Positions 1 to 8,090 of a stretch of DNA of 64,000 nucleotides are shown here, one piece after another. This stretch comes from JAAXHF01 sp963665955 (GTDB lineage Bacteria > Desulfobacterota > Binatia > Bin18). Made by a program: the position numbers and the translations under genes. The stretch lies in NCBI GenBank assembly GCA_965231765.1, contig OZ246887.1, positions 1,550,001-1,614,000 of the forward strand, given 5' to 3'. A model generated the notes under the pieces. The model saw only the letters and a program-made list of their open reading frames with translations, was not told where the DNA came from and ran no database searches. Positions within the stretch are counted from its first letter, which is position 1. Each line of letters begins with the position of its first letter.

Positions 1-1072
1 GTGGACTCAAGGTCCGAAAATGCTGCTCGGCAAGTAATTCAGTCGGAGCCATAAAGGCGACTTGAAAACCGCTGTCGAGGGCAGCCAGCGCCGCACTAAA
101 AGCAACCATAGTTTTGCCCGAGCCAACATCCCCTTGGACCAGGCGGTTCATGGGATGCGGAGCTGCCATGTCGCGAAAGATCGTTTCGAGCACACGTTCT
201 TGGGCATTTGTCAGGCGAAAGGGTAGGACTTCCCGCAGCCGTGTCGCCAGCATGCCAGGTACGATAGACAGACCGTCTTCTTTGACCACATTCCGGCGAC
301 GCAAGGCCATACCTAGCTGTAAATAGAATAACTCGTCAAACACAAGCGCTCGATGCGCCTCAGAGCTGACCTCATTGAGCGGTTTTAAATCCGCATCAAC
401 CGGCGGCCTATGCAGGTAGCGGATCGCCTCAGTGAGATCCATCAGCCCCAGGCGAGCGCGTATTTCGGGCGGGACTCCTTTGGGAACAAGCGCTGCGTAG
501 GCATCCACTGACCCATGCACCAACCGACGCATGGCCGCGACGGTCATTTCGGTTGTTTTATTGTAGATGGGCAGAATACGCGACGTTTCATCTTCTTCGT
601 CAACGAGTTCCATATCTGGGTGGATCATCCACTTGCCACCCTTCATGCCCAGATCAACCTTGCCAAAGAGCAACACCCGTTGGCCAATTTGATACTTCTG
701 CTGAAAATAGCGATGTTGGTGATACCACATCAGAAACAGAAATCCGGTCTCGTCCCGGACCACAGCTTCGAGTACCCAGCGTCGTCGCTTGGCCATAAAA
801 CGACGGCCCATACGGACCAATTGACCGACGGTGGCCCCCTCTTCACCTGTTGCCAGATCACGGATAGTTCTCATTTCCCGCCGGTCCTGATAGCGGAACG
901 GAATGTGATACAGCAGATCCTCAACCGTATTAATCCCCAGCCGGGCCAGCTGATCAGCCCGACGCGGGCCGACGCCTTTCACATATTGCACGGGTTTTTT
1001 CAGTGAGGGGGGAAAAGATCGGAAGGAGGAAACGCCTGACGTCTTGCCTTGTAATGGAGAATGATCACTCAT
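1..1072 (-). CDS. recG: ATP-dependent DNA helicase RecG (N-terminal part, cut by window edge)
   Basis: RecG remodels stalled replication forks and branches Holliday junctions. About 357 codons are present; the C-terminal motor lobe lies beyond the left edge. Read on the minus strand, the protein opens with a short polar tail and then the RecG pattern VKGVGPRRADQLARLGI followed by DLLYHIPFRYQDRR, typical of the N-terminal region leading to the wedge domain. Walker A GDVGSGKT lies near residues 314-321, followed by the family motif MAPTELLAEQH. The ATG at 1072 fits the usual distance to Walker A. It is the last visible gene of a minus-strand pyrC-carA-carB-recG series, 78 bases after carB, with a 7-bp repeat array in the gap. 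Identity is secure; operon membership is inferred from orientation and spacing. Confidence 0.93.
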   Translation of the reverse strand, partial: MSDHSPLQGKTSGVSSFRSFPPSLKKPVQYVKGVGPRRADQLARLGINTVEDLLYHIPFRYQDRREMRTIRDLATGEEGATVGQLVRMGRRFMAKRRRWVLEAVVRDETGFLFLMWYHQHRYFQQKYQIGQRVLLFGKVDLGMKGGKWMIHPDMELVDEEDETSRILPIYNKTTEMTVAAMRRLVHGSVDAYAALVPKGVPPEIRARLGLMDLTEAIRYLHRPPVDADLKPLNEVSSEAHRALVFDELFYLQLGMALRRRNVVKEDGLSIVPGMLATRLREVLPFRLTNAQERVLETIFRDMAAPHPMNRLVQGDVGSGKTMVAFSAALAALDSGFQVAFMAPTELLAEQHFRTLSP

Positions 1073-1081
1073 AAGACAGTA

Positions 1082-1152
1082 CTGAGGACTGCGTGCTGAG
1101 GACTGCGTTTCAGTCCCTTCCCTGTCGTCTTACTCAGTCCTGAGTCCTCATC
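1082..1152. repeat. Imperfect 7-bp (14-bp) tandem repeat array between carB and recG
   Basis: A 14-mer (ctgaggactgcgtg) occurs twice from 1082 to 1109, the second copy ending in t. From 1131 a second block alternates actcagt and cctgagt units. The array fills the 78-base gap and touches the end of carB. It belongs to the heptamer family seen throughout the window. Confidence 0.8.
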
Positions 1153-4100
1153 ACTCGTTACTGCTTTCCACGGAATGATACTCTTGAATCGGTGTCACGC
1201 CAAGCAATCCCTGGTGGAGGCGGGCAATGCCTTCGGCTGCCGCACTCGCCCCAGCAATAGTCGTAAAGTATGGAACGCGACATTCAAGAGCACTACGCCG
1301 AATCGAAAAAGAATCGGATAGTGACTGCACTCCTTCCGTGGTGTTGATGACCAGCGCAATCGTACCAGCTTGAATGGCATCGACAATATGTGGCGAGCCT
1401 TCTTTCACCTTATTGATGGTCTCAACGCTGAGCCCTGCCTCACCCAGATATGCAGCCGTTCCGCGGGTGGCCACAATCTGGAAGTCGTTCTCGACGAGGT
1501 GTTGAGCAATGCGCAAAGCAGCCGCTCTATCGCGCTCTCGCACACTGAGAAAGGCTTGGCCGTGCATAGGCAGAATCGTTCCAGCAGCCATCTGGGCTTT
1601 GGCAAAGGCCATTCCAAACGCGCCGTCGATACCCATGACCTCTCCCGTGGATTTCATCTCTGGCCCAAGGATCGTATCGACGCCAGGAAATTTGATAAAA
1701 GGAAAAACGGCTTCTTTGACGCTGACGTGTTTGGGGATGATCTCACTTGTATAACCCAACTCTTGCAAGGTCTTGCCGGCCATGACCCGCGCGGCAATCT
1801 TGGCCAGTGGCACGCCAATGGCTTTACTCACAAACGGCACGGTGCGTGAGGCACGCGGATTGACCTCCAGAACAAAAACCTTTTGGTCTTGGACGGCAAA
1901 CTGAATATTGATCAAGCCGACAACGTTGAGCTCTTTTGCCAACATGCTGGTCTGGCGTCGAATTTCATCCTGAACAGCCTGTGACAAATTCCGAGGTGGG
2001 AGCGAACAAGCACTATCTCCAGAATGCACTCCGGCAAGTTCGATATGCTCCATAATACCACCGATGACCACCTCTTGCCCATCACTGACTGCATCGACAT
2101 CAACCTCGGTAGCATCATCGAGAAATTTATCAATCAACACCGGATGTTCTGGCGAGGCAGACACCGCCTCCCGCATGTACCGCTGTAGGCTGGCTACGTC
2201 ATACACAATCTGCATCGCCCGCCCACCTAACACATACGACGGTCGGACCAGCGCAGGATACGTAATCTCCTCGGCAATCTTCAGCGCTTCTTCAGCCGAG
2301 CGCGCTGTTCCATTCGGCGGCTGACGTAACCCAAGGTTCTCTAGCACGGTTTTAAAACGTTCACGGTCTTCAGCTTGATCGATCGCATCTGGCGTTGTGC
2401 CCAGAATACGCACGCCTGCTCGTTCAAGCGGGACAGCCAGTTTCAACGGCGTTTGTCCACCAAACTGGACAATCACCCCAAACGGCTGCTCGACGCGGAC
2501 AATACTCAGCACATCTTCGAGCGTCAACGGTTCAAAATACAACTTATCCGAAGTGTCATAGTCCGTGCTTACCGTCTCCGGATTACAATTGACCATGACC
2601 GTCTCAAAGCCGTCATCTTTGAGCGCAAAAGCAGCATGCACACAGCAATAGTCAAACTCAATACCTTGGCCAATCCGGTTTGGTCCGCCGCCGAGAATCA
2701 TGACTTTCTGTCGAGATGTCGGCCCAGCTTCATCCTCACCTTCATAGGTTGAATACAGATACGGTGTATGTGCCACAAACTCGGCCGCGCAGGTATCAAC
2801 CATCTTATATACGGGGGTAATGCCCAACTGTTCCCGCTGCTGTCGTATCTCCGCCTCACGGCAGCCGGTCAGTGCTGCCAAACGAAAATCGGCAAAGCCC
2901 ATCTCCTTGGCAGCCCGCAAAGTATCGATATCTAAACTTTGCCCCTTGAACTTTGCACTTTGAAGCTCTTTCTCAAATGCAAGAATCTGAACAATATTGT
3001 CCAAGAACCACGGATCAATCTTGGTGATCTGGTACAGCTCTTCAACAGACATGCCCAGCCGCAACGCCTGGGCCACATACCACAAGCGATCGGATTTGGG
3101 TTTCTGTATATACTCTCGTATTCTTTCCAACTCTTGATCAGAGCCTTGAGTGCCTTGATGAATTGGAACTCGGAACTCGGAACTCGGAACTATTTCTTCT
3201 AATCCATAGCTCCCAATCTCCAGCGAACGCAGGGCTTTTTGTAAAGATTCCTTAAACGTCCGGCCAATCGCCATCGCCTCGCCGACCGATTTCATTTGTG
3301 GCCCAAGCGTCGTTTCCGCTTGGGGGAATTTATCAAAGGTGAAACGCGGGACTTTGACGACCACATAGTCAATTGTCGGCTCAAAACTGGCGGGTGTCTC
3401 TCGGGTGATATCGTTGGGAATCTCGTCGAGCGTGTACCCAACGGCCAGCTTGGCGGCAATTTTGGCAATAGGAAAACCCGTCGCCTTACTGGCCAAGGCT
3501 GACGAACGCGACACGCGGGGGTTCATTTCAATGATCACCATCCGACCGGTGTCTGGATCAACCGCAAACTGGATATTTGACCCACCAGTGTCCACCCCAA
3601 TCTCACGGATAATGCGCAGGGAGGCGTTGCGCATGAGTTGATATTCTTTGTCAGTCAGGGTTTGGGCTGGAGCAACCGTAATCGAATCACCGGTATGCAC
3701 CCCCATAGGATCGAGGTTTTCGATCGAACAGATGATGACCACATTGTCCTTCGTATCCCGCATGACCTCAAGTTCGAACTCTTTCCAGCCCGCAATGGAC
3801 TCTTCAATCAGGATTTCACTATTTGGCGAGGCGTCGAGGCCCGATTCAACTGCGGCTCGAAACTCGTCGAGTGAATTGACGATACCGCCACCGCTTCCCC
3901 CAAGCGTTCGGGACGGACGCACGATTAAGGGCAGGCCCAACTGCTCAAGCACCTGCTCAGCTTCCTGGAACGTCCGGGCATAGCCACTTCTCGGCAGATC
4001 GAGCTGAATACGTTCCATCGCCGCCTTAAACAGATTACGGTCTTCAGCCTTCTTAATCGCTGGCAACTTGGCTCCAATCAGCTCTACCCCATAGCGGTCG

Positions 4101-4423
4101 AGTACGCCGACTTCGGCTAAATCGATGGCCAAATTGAGTCCAGTCTGTCCACCAATCGTGGGCAATAAGGCATCCGGACGCTCTTGGGCAATGATTTTTT
4201 CAAGCACTTCGACCGACAAGGGTTCGATATACGTCCGGTCAGCAAAATCCGGGTCTGTCATGATCGTCGCCGGATTTGAGTTGACCAGAATAACCCGATA
4301 GCCCTCTGATTTGAGAGCTTTGCAGGCTTGCGTGCCAGAATAGTCAAATTCACAAGCTTGGCCGATAATGATCGGCCCGGAGCCAATGAGCAGAATAGAG
4401 TGGATGTCTGTTCGTTTGGGCAT
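1151..4423 (-). CDS. carB: Carbamoyl-phosphate synthase large subunit
   Basis: Makes carbamoyl phosphate from bicarbonate, two ATP and ammonia channelled from CarA, for pyrimidine and arginine synthesis. The protein of about 1090 residues has two ATP-grasp halves: the first from GSGPIIIGQACEFDYSG near the N-terminus, the second from LGGGPNRIGQGIEFDYCC near residue 580. A C-terminal MGS-like regulatory domain ends it (motif ALVINTTEG). ATG at 4423 gives the family N-terminus MPKRTD; a TTG two codons upstream is less likely. E. coli CarB has 1073 residues. The extra length here falls partly in interdomain segments encoded by 7-bp repeats at 2936-2963 and 3165-3192, near residue 413 for the latter. 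Neighbours carA and pyrC are on the same strand. Confidence 0.97.
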   Translation of the reverse strand: MPKRTDIHSILLIGSGPIIIGQACEFDYSGTQACKALKSEGYRVILVNSNPATIMTDPDFADRTYIEPLSVEVLEKIIAQERPDALLPTIGGQTGLNLAIDLAEVGVLDRYGVELIGAKLPAIKKAEDRNLFKAAMERIQLDLPRSGYARTFQEAEQVLEQLGLPLIVRPSRTLGGSGGGIVNSLDEFRAAVESGLDASPNSEILIEESIAGWKEFELEVMRDTKDNVVIICSIENLDPMGVHTGDSITVAPAQTLTDKEYQLMRNASLRIIREIGVDTGGSNIQFAVDPDTGRMVIIEMNPRVSRSSALASKATGFPIAKIAAKLAVGYTLDEIPNDITRETPASFEPTIDYVVVKVPRFTFDKFPQAETTLGPQMKSVGEAMAIGRTFKESLQKALRSLEIGSYGLEEIVPSSEFRVPIHQGTQGSDQELERIREYIQKPKSDRLWYVAQALRLGMSVEELYQITKIDPWFLDNIVQILAFEKELQSAKFKGQSLDIDTLRAAKEMGFADFRLAALTGCREAEIRQQREQLGITPVYKMVDTCAAEFVAHTPYLYSTYEGEDEAGPTSRQKVMILGGGPNRIGQGIEFDYCCVHAAFALKDDGFETVMVNCNPETVSTDYDTSDKLYFEPLTLEDVLSIVRVEQPFGVIVQFGGQTPLKLAVPLERAGVRILGTTPDAIDQAEDRERFKTVLENLGLRQPPNGTARSAEEALKIAEEITYPALVRPSYVLGGRAMQIVYDVASLQRYMREAVSASPEHPVLIDKFLDDATEVDVDAVSDGQEVVIGGIMEHIELAGVHSGDSACSLPPRNLSQAVQDEIRRQTSMLAKELNVVGLINIQFAVQDQKVFVLEVNPRASRTVPFVSKAIGVPLAKIAARVMAGKTLQELGYTSEIIPKHVSVKEAVFPFIKFPGVDTILGPEMKSTGEVMGIDGAFGMAFAKAQMAAGTILPMHGQAFLSVRERDRAAALRIAQHLVENDFQIVATRGTAAYLGEAGLSVETINKVKEGSPHIVDAIQAGTIALVINTTEGVQSLSDSFSIRRSALECRVPYFTTIAGASAAAEGIARLHQGLLGVTPIQEYHSVESSNE
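2936..2963. repeat. Heptamer repeat inside carB (4 units)
   Basis: Units actttgc, cccttga, actttgc, actttga lie head to tail inside carB. On the coding strand they give the residues around KFKGQS, before the second ATP-grasp half, in a linker that is poorly conserved in the family. Confidence 0.65.
3165..3192. repeat. Heptamer repeat inside carB (4 units)
   Basis: Three exact copies of ggaactc plus ggaacta. Read on the carB strand they encode VPSSEFRVP in the segment between the first ATP-grasp module and the oligomerisation domain. Three 7-bp units equal seven codons, so the frame is kept. Confidence 0.85.
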
Positions 4424-4483
4424 GTACAATACGCTGAGGAGTTACGGTGCTGCACTATAGGGCTCATTAAGGTTCATCAGGAC

Positions 4484-5626
4484 CTATGGCCTCTCGCCGG
4501 TTTTATGCTGGTCCATCAGGGCCGTGAAACGTGCAAATAAATAGTTGGCATCATGCGGACCAGGCGATGCCTCGGGGTGATACTGGACGGAAAAGAGCGG
4601 ATGCTGCAGATGGGCCAGACCTTCGACCGTTTGATCATTCAGGTTGACGTGGGTGACTGTAGCTCGACTCTGGAGCGAGTCTACGTCAACACAAAACCCG
4701 TGGTTTTGGGACGTAATTTCAACTTTTCGAGTAGCCAAATCCATAACCGGATGATTGCCGCCGTGGTGTCCAAACTTGAGCTTATACGTCTTTCCGCCGA
4801 GTGCCAGACCCATAATCTGGTGCCCAAGACAAATCCCAAAAATCGGGACTTTTCCAATCAGGGCAGCCACATTCTGTATGGCATACGACACCGCATCAGG
4901 GTCTCCAGGACCATTTGATAGAAAGACGCCATCAGGTTTGAGAGCCAGGACTTCTTCGGCTGGTGTCTGCGCCGGTACGACACGCACCCGGCAGCCGGAC
5001 TCAACAAGGTTACGCAAGATGTTGAATTTTATGCCATAGTCGTAGGCAACGACAAAGAAGGACTGAGTGCCCCTCTCCCCGCCGCTTTCGCGGTAGCCGG
5101 TGCCGAGTTCCCATTGGCCTTGCTGCCAGTCATACGACTCTGAGCAGGTGACTTCTTTGACGAGATCACGACCTTCTAAACCTGGTGAGGCTTGGGCTTT
5201 GGCTGCGAGGCTTTGCGGTTCAAGATCGATGCTCGAAATGACGGATTGCTGGGCTCCATGATCGCGGATGTGGCGGATTAAGGCTCGCGTATCGATTCCC
5301 TGAATGCCGACGATATTATGCTCACACATATAGGCTGCGAGGCTCTTTTGAGCACGCCAATTGCTCGGGCGCTCCCAGTACTCTTTGACAATGAATCCCT
5401 CGACAAACGGCTGGCGTGACTCCACGTCTTCCGTGTTCACCCCGACATTACCAATCTCGGGATAGGTCATCGTCACGATCTGACCCTTATATGAAGGATC
5501 AGTCAGAATCTCCTGATAACCGGTAAGCGAGGTATTAAACACGACCTCTCCGACCGCTTCCCCTTCCGCTCCAAAGGCCGTTCCCTGGAAAACAGTTCCG
5601 TCTGCAAGTGTAAGCAAGGCTTTCAT
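4484..5626 (-). CDS. carA: Carbamoyl-phosphate synthase small (glutaminase) subunit
   Basis: Hydrolyses glutamine and feeds ammonia to CarB. The 380 residues match the family length. The N-terminal CPSase small-chain domain (ADGTVFQGTAFGAEGE, NTSLTGYQEILTDPSY) is followed by a class I glutamine amidotransferase with nucleophile Cys266 in GICLGHQ and the His350/Glu352 pair in YHPEAS. It lies 60 bases upstream of carB and 64 bases downstream of pyrC, all on the minus strand, which suggests co-transcription. A short loop near residues 176-188 is more polar than usual. Confidence 0.97.
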   Translation of the reverse strand: MKALLTLADGTVFQGTAFGAEGEAVGEVVFNTSLTGYQEILTDPSYKGQIVTMTYPEIGNVGVNTEDVESRQPFVEGFIVKEYWERPSNWRAQKSLAAYMCEHNIVGIQGIDTRALIRHIRDHGAQQSVISSIDLEPQSLAAKAQASPGLEGRDLVKEVTCSESYDWQQGQWELGTGYRESGGERGTQSFFVVAYDYGIKFNILRNLVESGCRVRVVPAQTPAEEVLALKPDGVFLSNGPGDPDAVSYAIQNVAALIGKVPIFGICLGHQIMGLALGGKTYKLKFGHHGGNHPVMDLATRKVEITSQNHGFCVDVDSLQSRATVTHVNLNDQTVEGLAHLQHPLFSVQYHPEASPGPHDANYLFARFTALMDQHKTGERP

Positions 5627-5632
5627 ACGTTA

Positions 5633-5709
5633 GTGTTCAGTGTTCAGCTCAACAGGTATTTCTTTTTTACTTATACTCAGGACTCGGAACTCAAGACTCA
5701 GAACTGGCT
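5633..5709. repeat. Heptamer repeat arrays overlapping the 3' end of pyrC
   Basis: gtgttca occurs twice at 5633-5646. A five-unit block follows at 5675-5709: actcagg, actcgga, actcaag, actcaga, actggct. The second block covers the last codons of pyrC, so the C-terminal SSES is repeat-encoded. Confidence 0.85.
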
Positions 5710-7016
5710 TTTCTTCCGTCATACACAACCCGCCCATCGACCAGTGTCAGCACGGCCTTGCCCTTCATCTCTTTCCCTGCAAATGGCGTATTTTTACTTT
5801 TTGAATGCAGACTCTCCAGGTTGACTGTCCAGCGCTGCTGCGGATCAAAAACAACGACATCGGCGGGCGCTCCAACTGAGAGGCTACCATAGGGTAAACC
5901 AAAAATACGGGCCGGGTTCCAGGTCAGCTTCTGAATCGCGACTGAGAGCGATAACACCCCAACCTCTACCAGCTGTAAGGTCAATGGTAACGCAGTTTCT
6001 AAACCCACCACACCATGCGCGGCACGCGAAAAATCGAGCGCTTTATCATCCCGGTGATGGGGTGCATGATCAGTTGCAATTGCATCAAGCGTGCCGTCCT
6101 GAAGCCCTTCTTGCATGGCTTCGACATCAGCCGCAAGCCGCAGCGGCGGAGCCATCTTGGCATCGGTGTCATACTCTTCTATAGCTTCTTCAGTCAGCGT
6201 AAAGTGGTGCGGAGCCACCTCAGCCGTCACCGCTAGCCCTTCTGCTTTTGCTTGGCGGATCAAGTCAATAGAGCCCCGGGCACTCACATGCGCAACATGC
6301 ACATGTCCACCGGTCAGCCGGGCGAGGGCAAGGTCTCGGGCAATCATGACCTCCTCGGCGACATTTGGCACGCCTTTTCGGCCAAGCCGCTCAGCGGTCG
6401 GCCCTTCGTTCATGACTCCTCCGGCAGACAGATTCAGATCTTCCTCATGCACACTGATGGGAACACGCAGCCGTGCACAGTCAACTAAAGCTTGACGCAT
6501 CAGCTGGGCATTCATAACAGGTCTGCCGTCGTCAGACACAGCGACAATACCTGCCTCAACCATCGCGTCAAGCTCTGCCAGCTCTTCTCCCCGGAGTCCC
6601 TTTGAGAGTGCTCCAATTGGCAGGACCCGAGCGAAATCGGCGACTTGGGCTTTGTCAATAATATAGCGGGTGACTGCGGCATTATCGTTGACAGGATTGG
6701 TATTGGCCATACACGCGACGGTAGAAAATCCGCCCGCGACGGCAGACTGGGCACCGGTCTGGACCGTTTCCTTATATTCGTAGCCTGGCTCCCGAAAATG
6801 CACATGTAAGTCAATCAGCCCGGGCGCCACAATCCAGCCCTGGGCGTCAATATCACGCCCAGCATTGCGATCTGAATCGACAGCCCCGGCGACTGGAGGA
6901 AGACTTCCCGGCGGCTCCACCCCACGGATGACACCATCTTCGATCACCACATCGGCAGCTGCGTGTCGCGTATTGACCGGATCAACAACCGTTCCATTCC
7001 GAATCACAATCCTCAT
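5691..7016 (-). CDS. pyrC: Dihydroorotase (type I, PyrC/AllB amidohydrolase family)
   Basis: Interconverts carbamoyl aspartate and dihydroorotate, the third step of UMP synthesis. The 441-residue protein starts MRIVIRNGTVVDP and has the metal motif HVHFREPG at residues 71-78 with KETVQTG after it. The late catalytic motif is ATDHAPHH, and the C-terminal composite beta domain contains VFDP. ATG at 7016 is chosen because the only longer start is a TTG in the T-run of the upstream terminator. The gene leads carA-carB-recG. pyrB is not in the window. A promoter at 7164-7192 and a terminator at 7057-7093 precede it, suggesting attenuation. Its last four codons lie in a heptamer array. Confidence 0.93.
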   Translation of the reverse strand: MRIVIRNGTVVDPVNTRHAAADVVIEDGVIRGVEPPGSLPPVAGAVDSDRNAGRDIDAQGWIVAPGLIDLHVHFREPGYEYKETVQTGAQSAVAGGFSTVACMANTNPVNDNAAVTRYIIDKAQVADFARVLPIGALSKGLRGEELAELDAMVEAGIVAVSDDGRPVMNAQLMRQALVDCARLRVPISVHEEDLNLSAGGVMNEGPTAERLGRKGVPNVAEEVMIARDLALARLTGGHVHVAHVSARGSIDLIRQAKAEGLAVTAEVAPHHFTLTEEAIEEYDTDAKMAPPLRLAADVEAMQEGLQDGTLDAIATDHAPHHRDDKALDFSRAAHGVVGLETALPLTLQLVEVGVLSLSVAIQKLTWNPARIFGLPYGSLSVGAPADVVVFDPQQRWTVNLESLHSKSKNTPFAGKEMKGKAVLTLVDGRVVYDGRKASSES

Positions 7017-7056
7017 CAGGTCTCGTATCCTAACGTCGTCAAGAAGACACTCAGCC

Positions 7057-7093
7057 AAAAAAAAGGCCCCCTTGGCTATGCAAGGAGGCCTTT
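7057..7093 (-). terminator. Intrinsic terminator in the pyrC leader (candidate attenuator)
   Basis: On the minus strand a 13-bp stem (aaaggcctccttg pairing across a 6-base loop, one G-T wobble) is followed by eight T. It lies 41 bases upstream of the pyrC ATG and about 65-100 nt downstream of the start expected from the promoter at 7164-7192. It could end the upstream gene, but its position inside the leader suggests attenuation of pyrC-carAB. Confidence 0.85.
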
Positions 7094-7132
7094 CTCAATG
7101 TCAGTATCTAGCAGCTTATGGCACTCACCCTT

Positions 7133-7148
7133 CTAGCCCCTAGGCTAG
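7133..7148 (-). promoter_or_regulatory. Leader hairpin upstream of the pyrC attenuator
   Basis: ctagcc and ggctag form a perfect 6-bp stem with a 4-base loop in the predicted pyrC leader, just after the expected transcription start. It could take part in alternative folding. No PyrR recognition sequence was recognised. Confidence 0.4.
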
Positions 7149-7163
7149 GTTGGAAGATGGCAC

Positions 7164-7192
7164 ATCCTAATGTGACTCATTCAGTGTGTCAA
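7164..7192 (-). promoter_or_regulatory. Sigma70-type promoter for pyrC-carA-carB
   Basis: On the minus strand TTGACA (six of six) at 7192-7187 is separated by exactly 17 bases from TAGGAT (four of six) at 7169-7164. The predicted start is near 7157, giving a leader of about 140 nt before pyrC. Confidence 0.7.
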
Positions 7193-7245
7193 GCAGAGGC
7201 AAACTCCGAAACTCTTCAGAGAGTCAGGCCCCCTTTTATTGGCAC

Positions 7246-7341
7246 CTACCGAACTGTTGAACGCTCAGCTGCTCTGGCTGCTTGCTTGGCTTCCTCGCTT
7301 GCCGCTTGGGCAGCGCGCAGCGCACTTTCGGCACTCTGAGA
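7246..7341 (-). other. In-frame coding-like tail after the stop of the 7342-7857 gene
   Basis: After the TAA at 7342-7344 the same frame continues for about 31 codons to a TAG at 7246. It encodes an alanine-rich, heptad-like helix (SAESALRAAQAASEEAK). The composition fits an alanine-zipper end of an envelope protein more than random sequence. The TAA may be a nonsense mutation, a sequencing error or a true end. Confidence 0.5.
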
Positions 7342-7857
7342 TTACCTTGCTTGCTGCTGCATAGCTTCCAGCTGCGCCGCATTGCTGACCGGCATCAGCC
7401 CCGGTGACTGCACTGCCTGCATGGTCGTTCGCTGAATGTAGGCTTCTGATCGAATGAGGCCGACAGGACGAGCGACTGGTTGCGGATCAGGCGGAAAGAG
7501 CGTTTCCTGGCCTTCCAGGACTTCTGGTGTCACAAAATAATGCCCGCGTACAGTTGGCCACCAGATCCCCTCAGCCGCGCGCTCACTCCCTCCAGTCATA
7601 AAACCACTTACCCCGCCAAGGGCTGAACCAAGCATACCCACCGACAATTTAATCGGAAAAAAGATGGCACTTGCCAGGGGTGAAGCAACGCCAAGGAGGA
7701 GTTCATCATCTCTCGATTTTTTGGGCTGGGACTGGGGCTGAGCCATGTGTGCGTGTAACAAATGTGAGGAGTGTGCTTGAACCTGTTGTGTCTGACCAAC
7801 GACTGGCCAGCCAAGTATCAGCGGAACGAGTAAAACGATAAGAGTCAACTGCCGCAT
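7342..7857 (-). CDS. Exported hypothetical protein with glycine-rich hydrophobic hairpin
   Basis: I do not recognise a family. The 171 residues begin with a clear signal peptide (MRQLTLIVLLVPLILGWPVV, likely cleaved near QTQQVQA), so the protein is exported. A His/Gln-rich segment follows. Around residues 58-90 is a hydrophobic stretch with GMLGSALGGVSG, resembling the short glycine-zipper insertions of envelope proteins. The C-terminal part is Pro/Gln-rich. The TAA at 7342 may be premature, because an alanine-rich helix continues in frame for about 31 codons. No lipobox is seen. The pyrC promoter lies just downstream, so it appears to be a separate transcription unit. Confidence 0.6.
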   Translation of the reverse strand: MRQLTLIVLLVPLILGWPVVGQTQQVQAHSSHLLHAHMAQPQSQPKKSRDDELLLGVASPLASAIFFPIKLSVGMLGSALGGVSGFMTGGSERAAEGIWWPTVRGHYFVTPEVLEGQETLFPPDPQPVARPVGLIRSEAYIQRTTMQAVQSPGLMPVSNAAQLEAMQQQAR

Positions 7858-8058
7858 AGCCTCCTCCTTCTCCTTTATCCCTATCTATTCCCATTCAGGC
7901 TTACCTCCCTCAAGCATGCAATGCCCGCCACGAATTACAAGCTGTTCTCTTCGCTACACCTGGGTTCAGAGCCAAGCAGGTCAGCTGTGGTGTCGAGGCA
8001 GGCCGCCTGCAACCAACCCTAGAGGGCTTGGACACTTGAGAAGCAGCCTAATCCCGTT

Positions 8059-8088
8059 CGTAAGGGCGGTTTCCGAATCGCCCCTACG
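8059..8088. repeat. Palindromic repeat (REP-like)
   Basis: Imperfect inverted repeat with arms cgtaagggcg and cgcccctacg around a 10-base loop, in the 233-base gap between the exported protein and tenA. It resembles widespread bacterial intergenic palindromes of the cgtaggggcg type. A half-site (gcgcccctac) occurs near 35985. Confidence 0.5.
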
Positions 8089-8090
8089 GC

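Noticed and set aside
1082..1152. Repeat array considered as CRISPR
   Set aside because: Units are 7 or 14 bases without unique spacers; no cas genes are present.
7118..7339. Plus-strand frame in the pyrC leader region
   Set aside because: No ribosome site or family match; the minus strand carries a promoter, terminator and coding tail.
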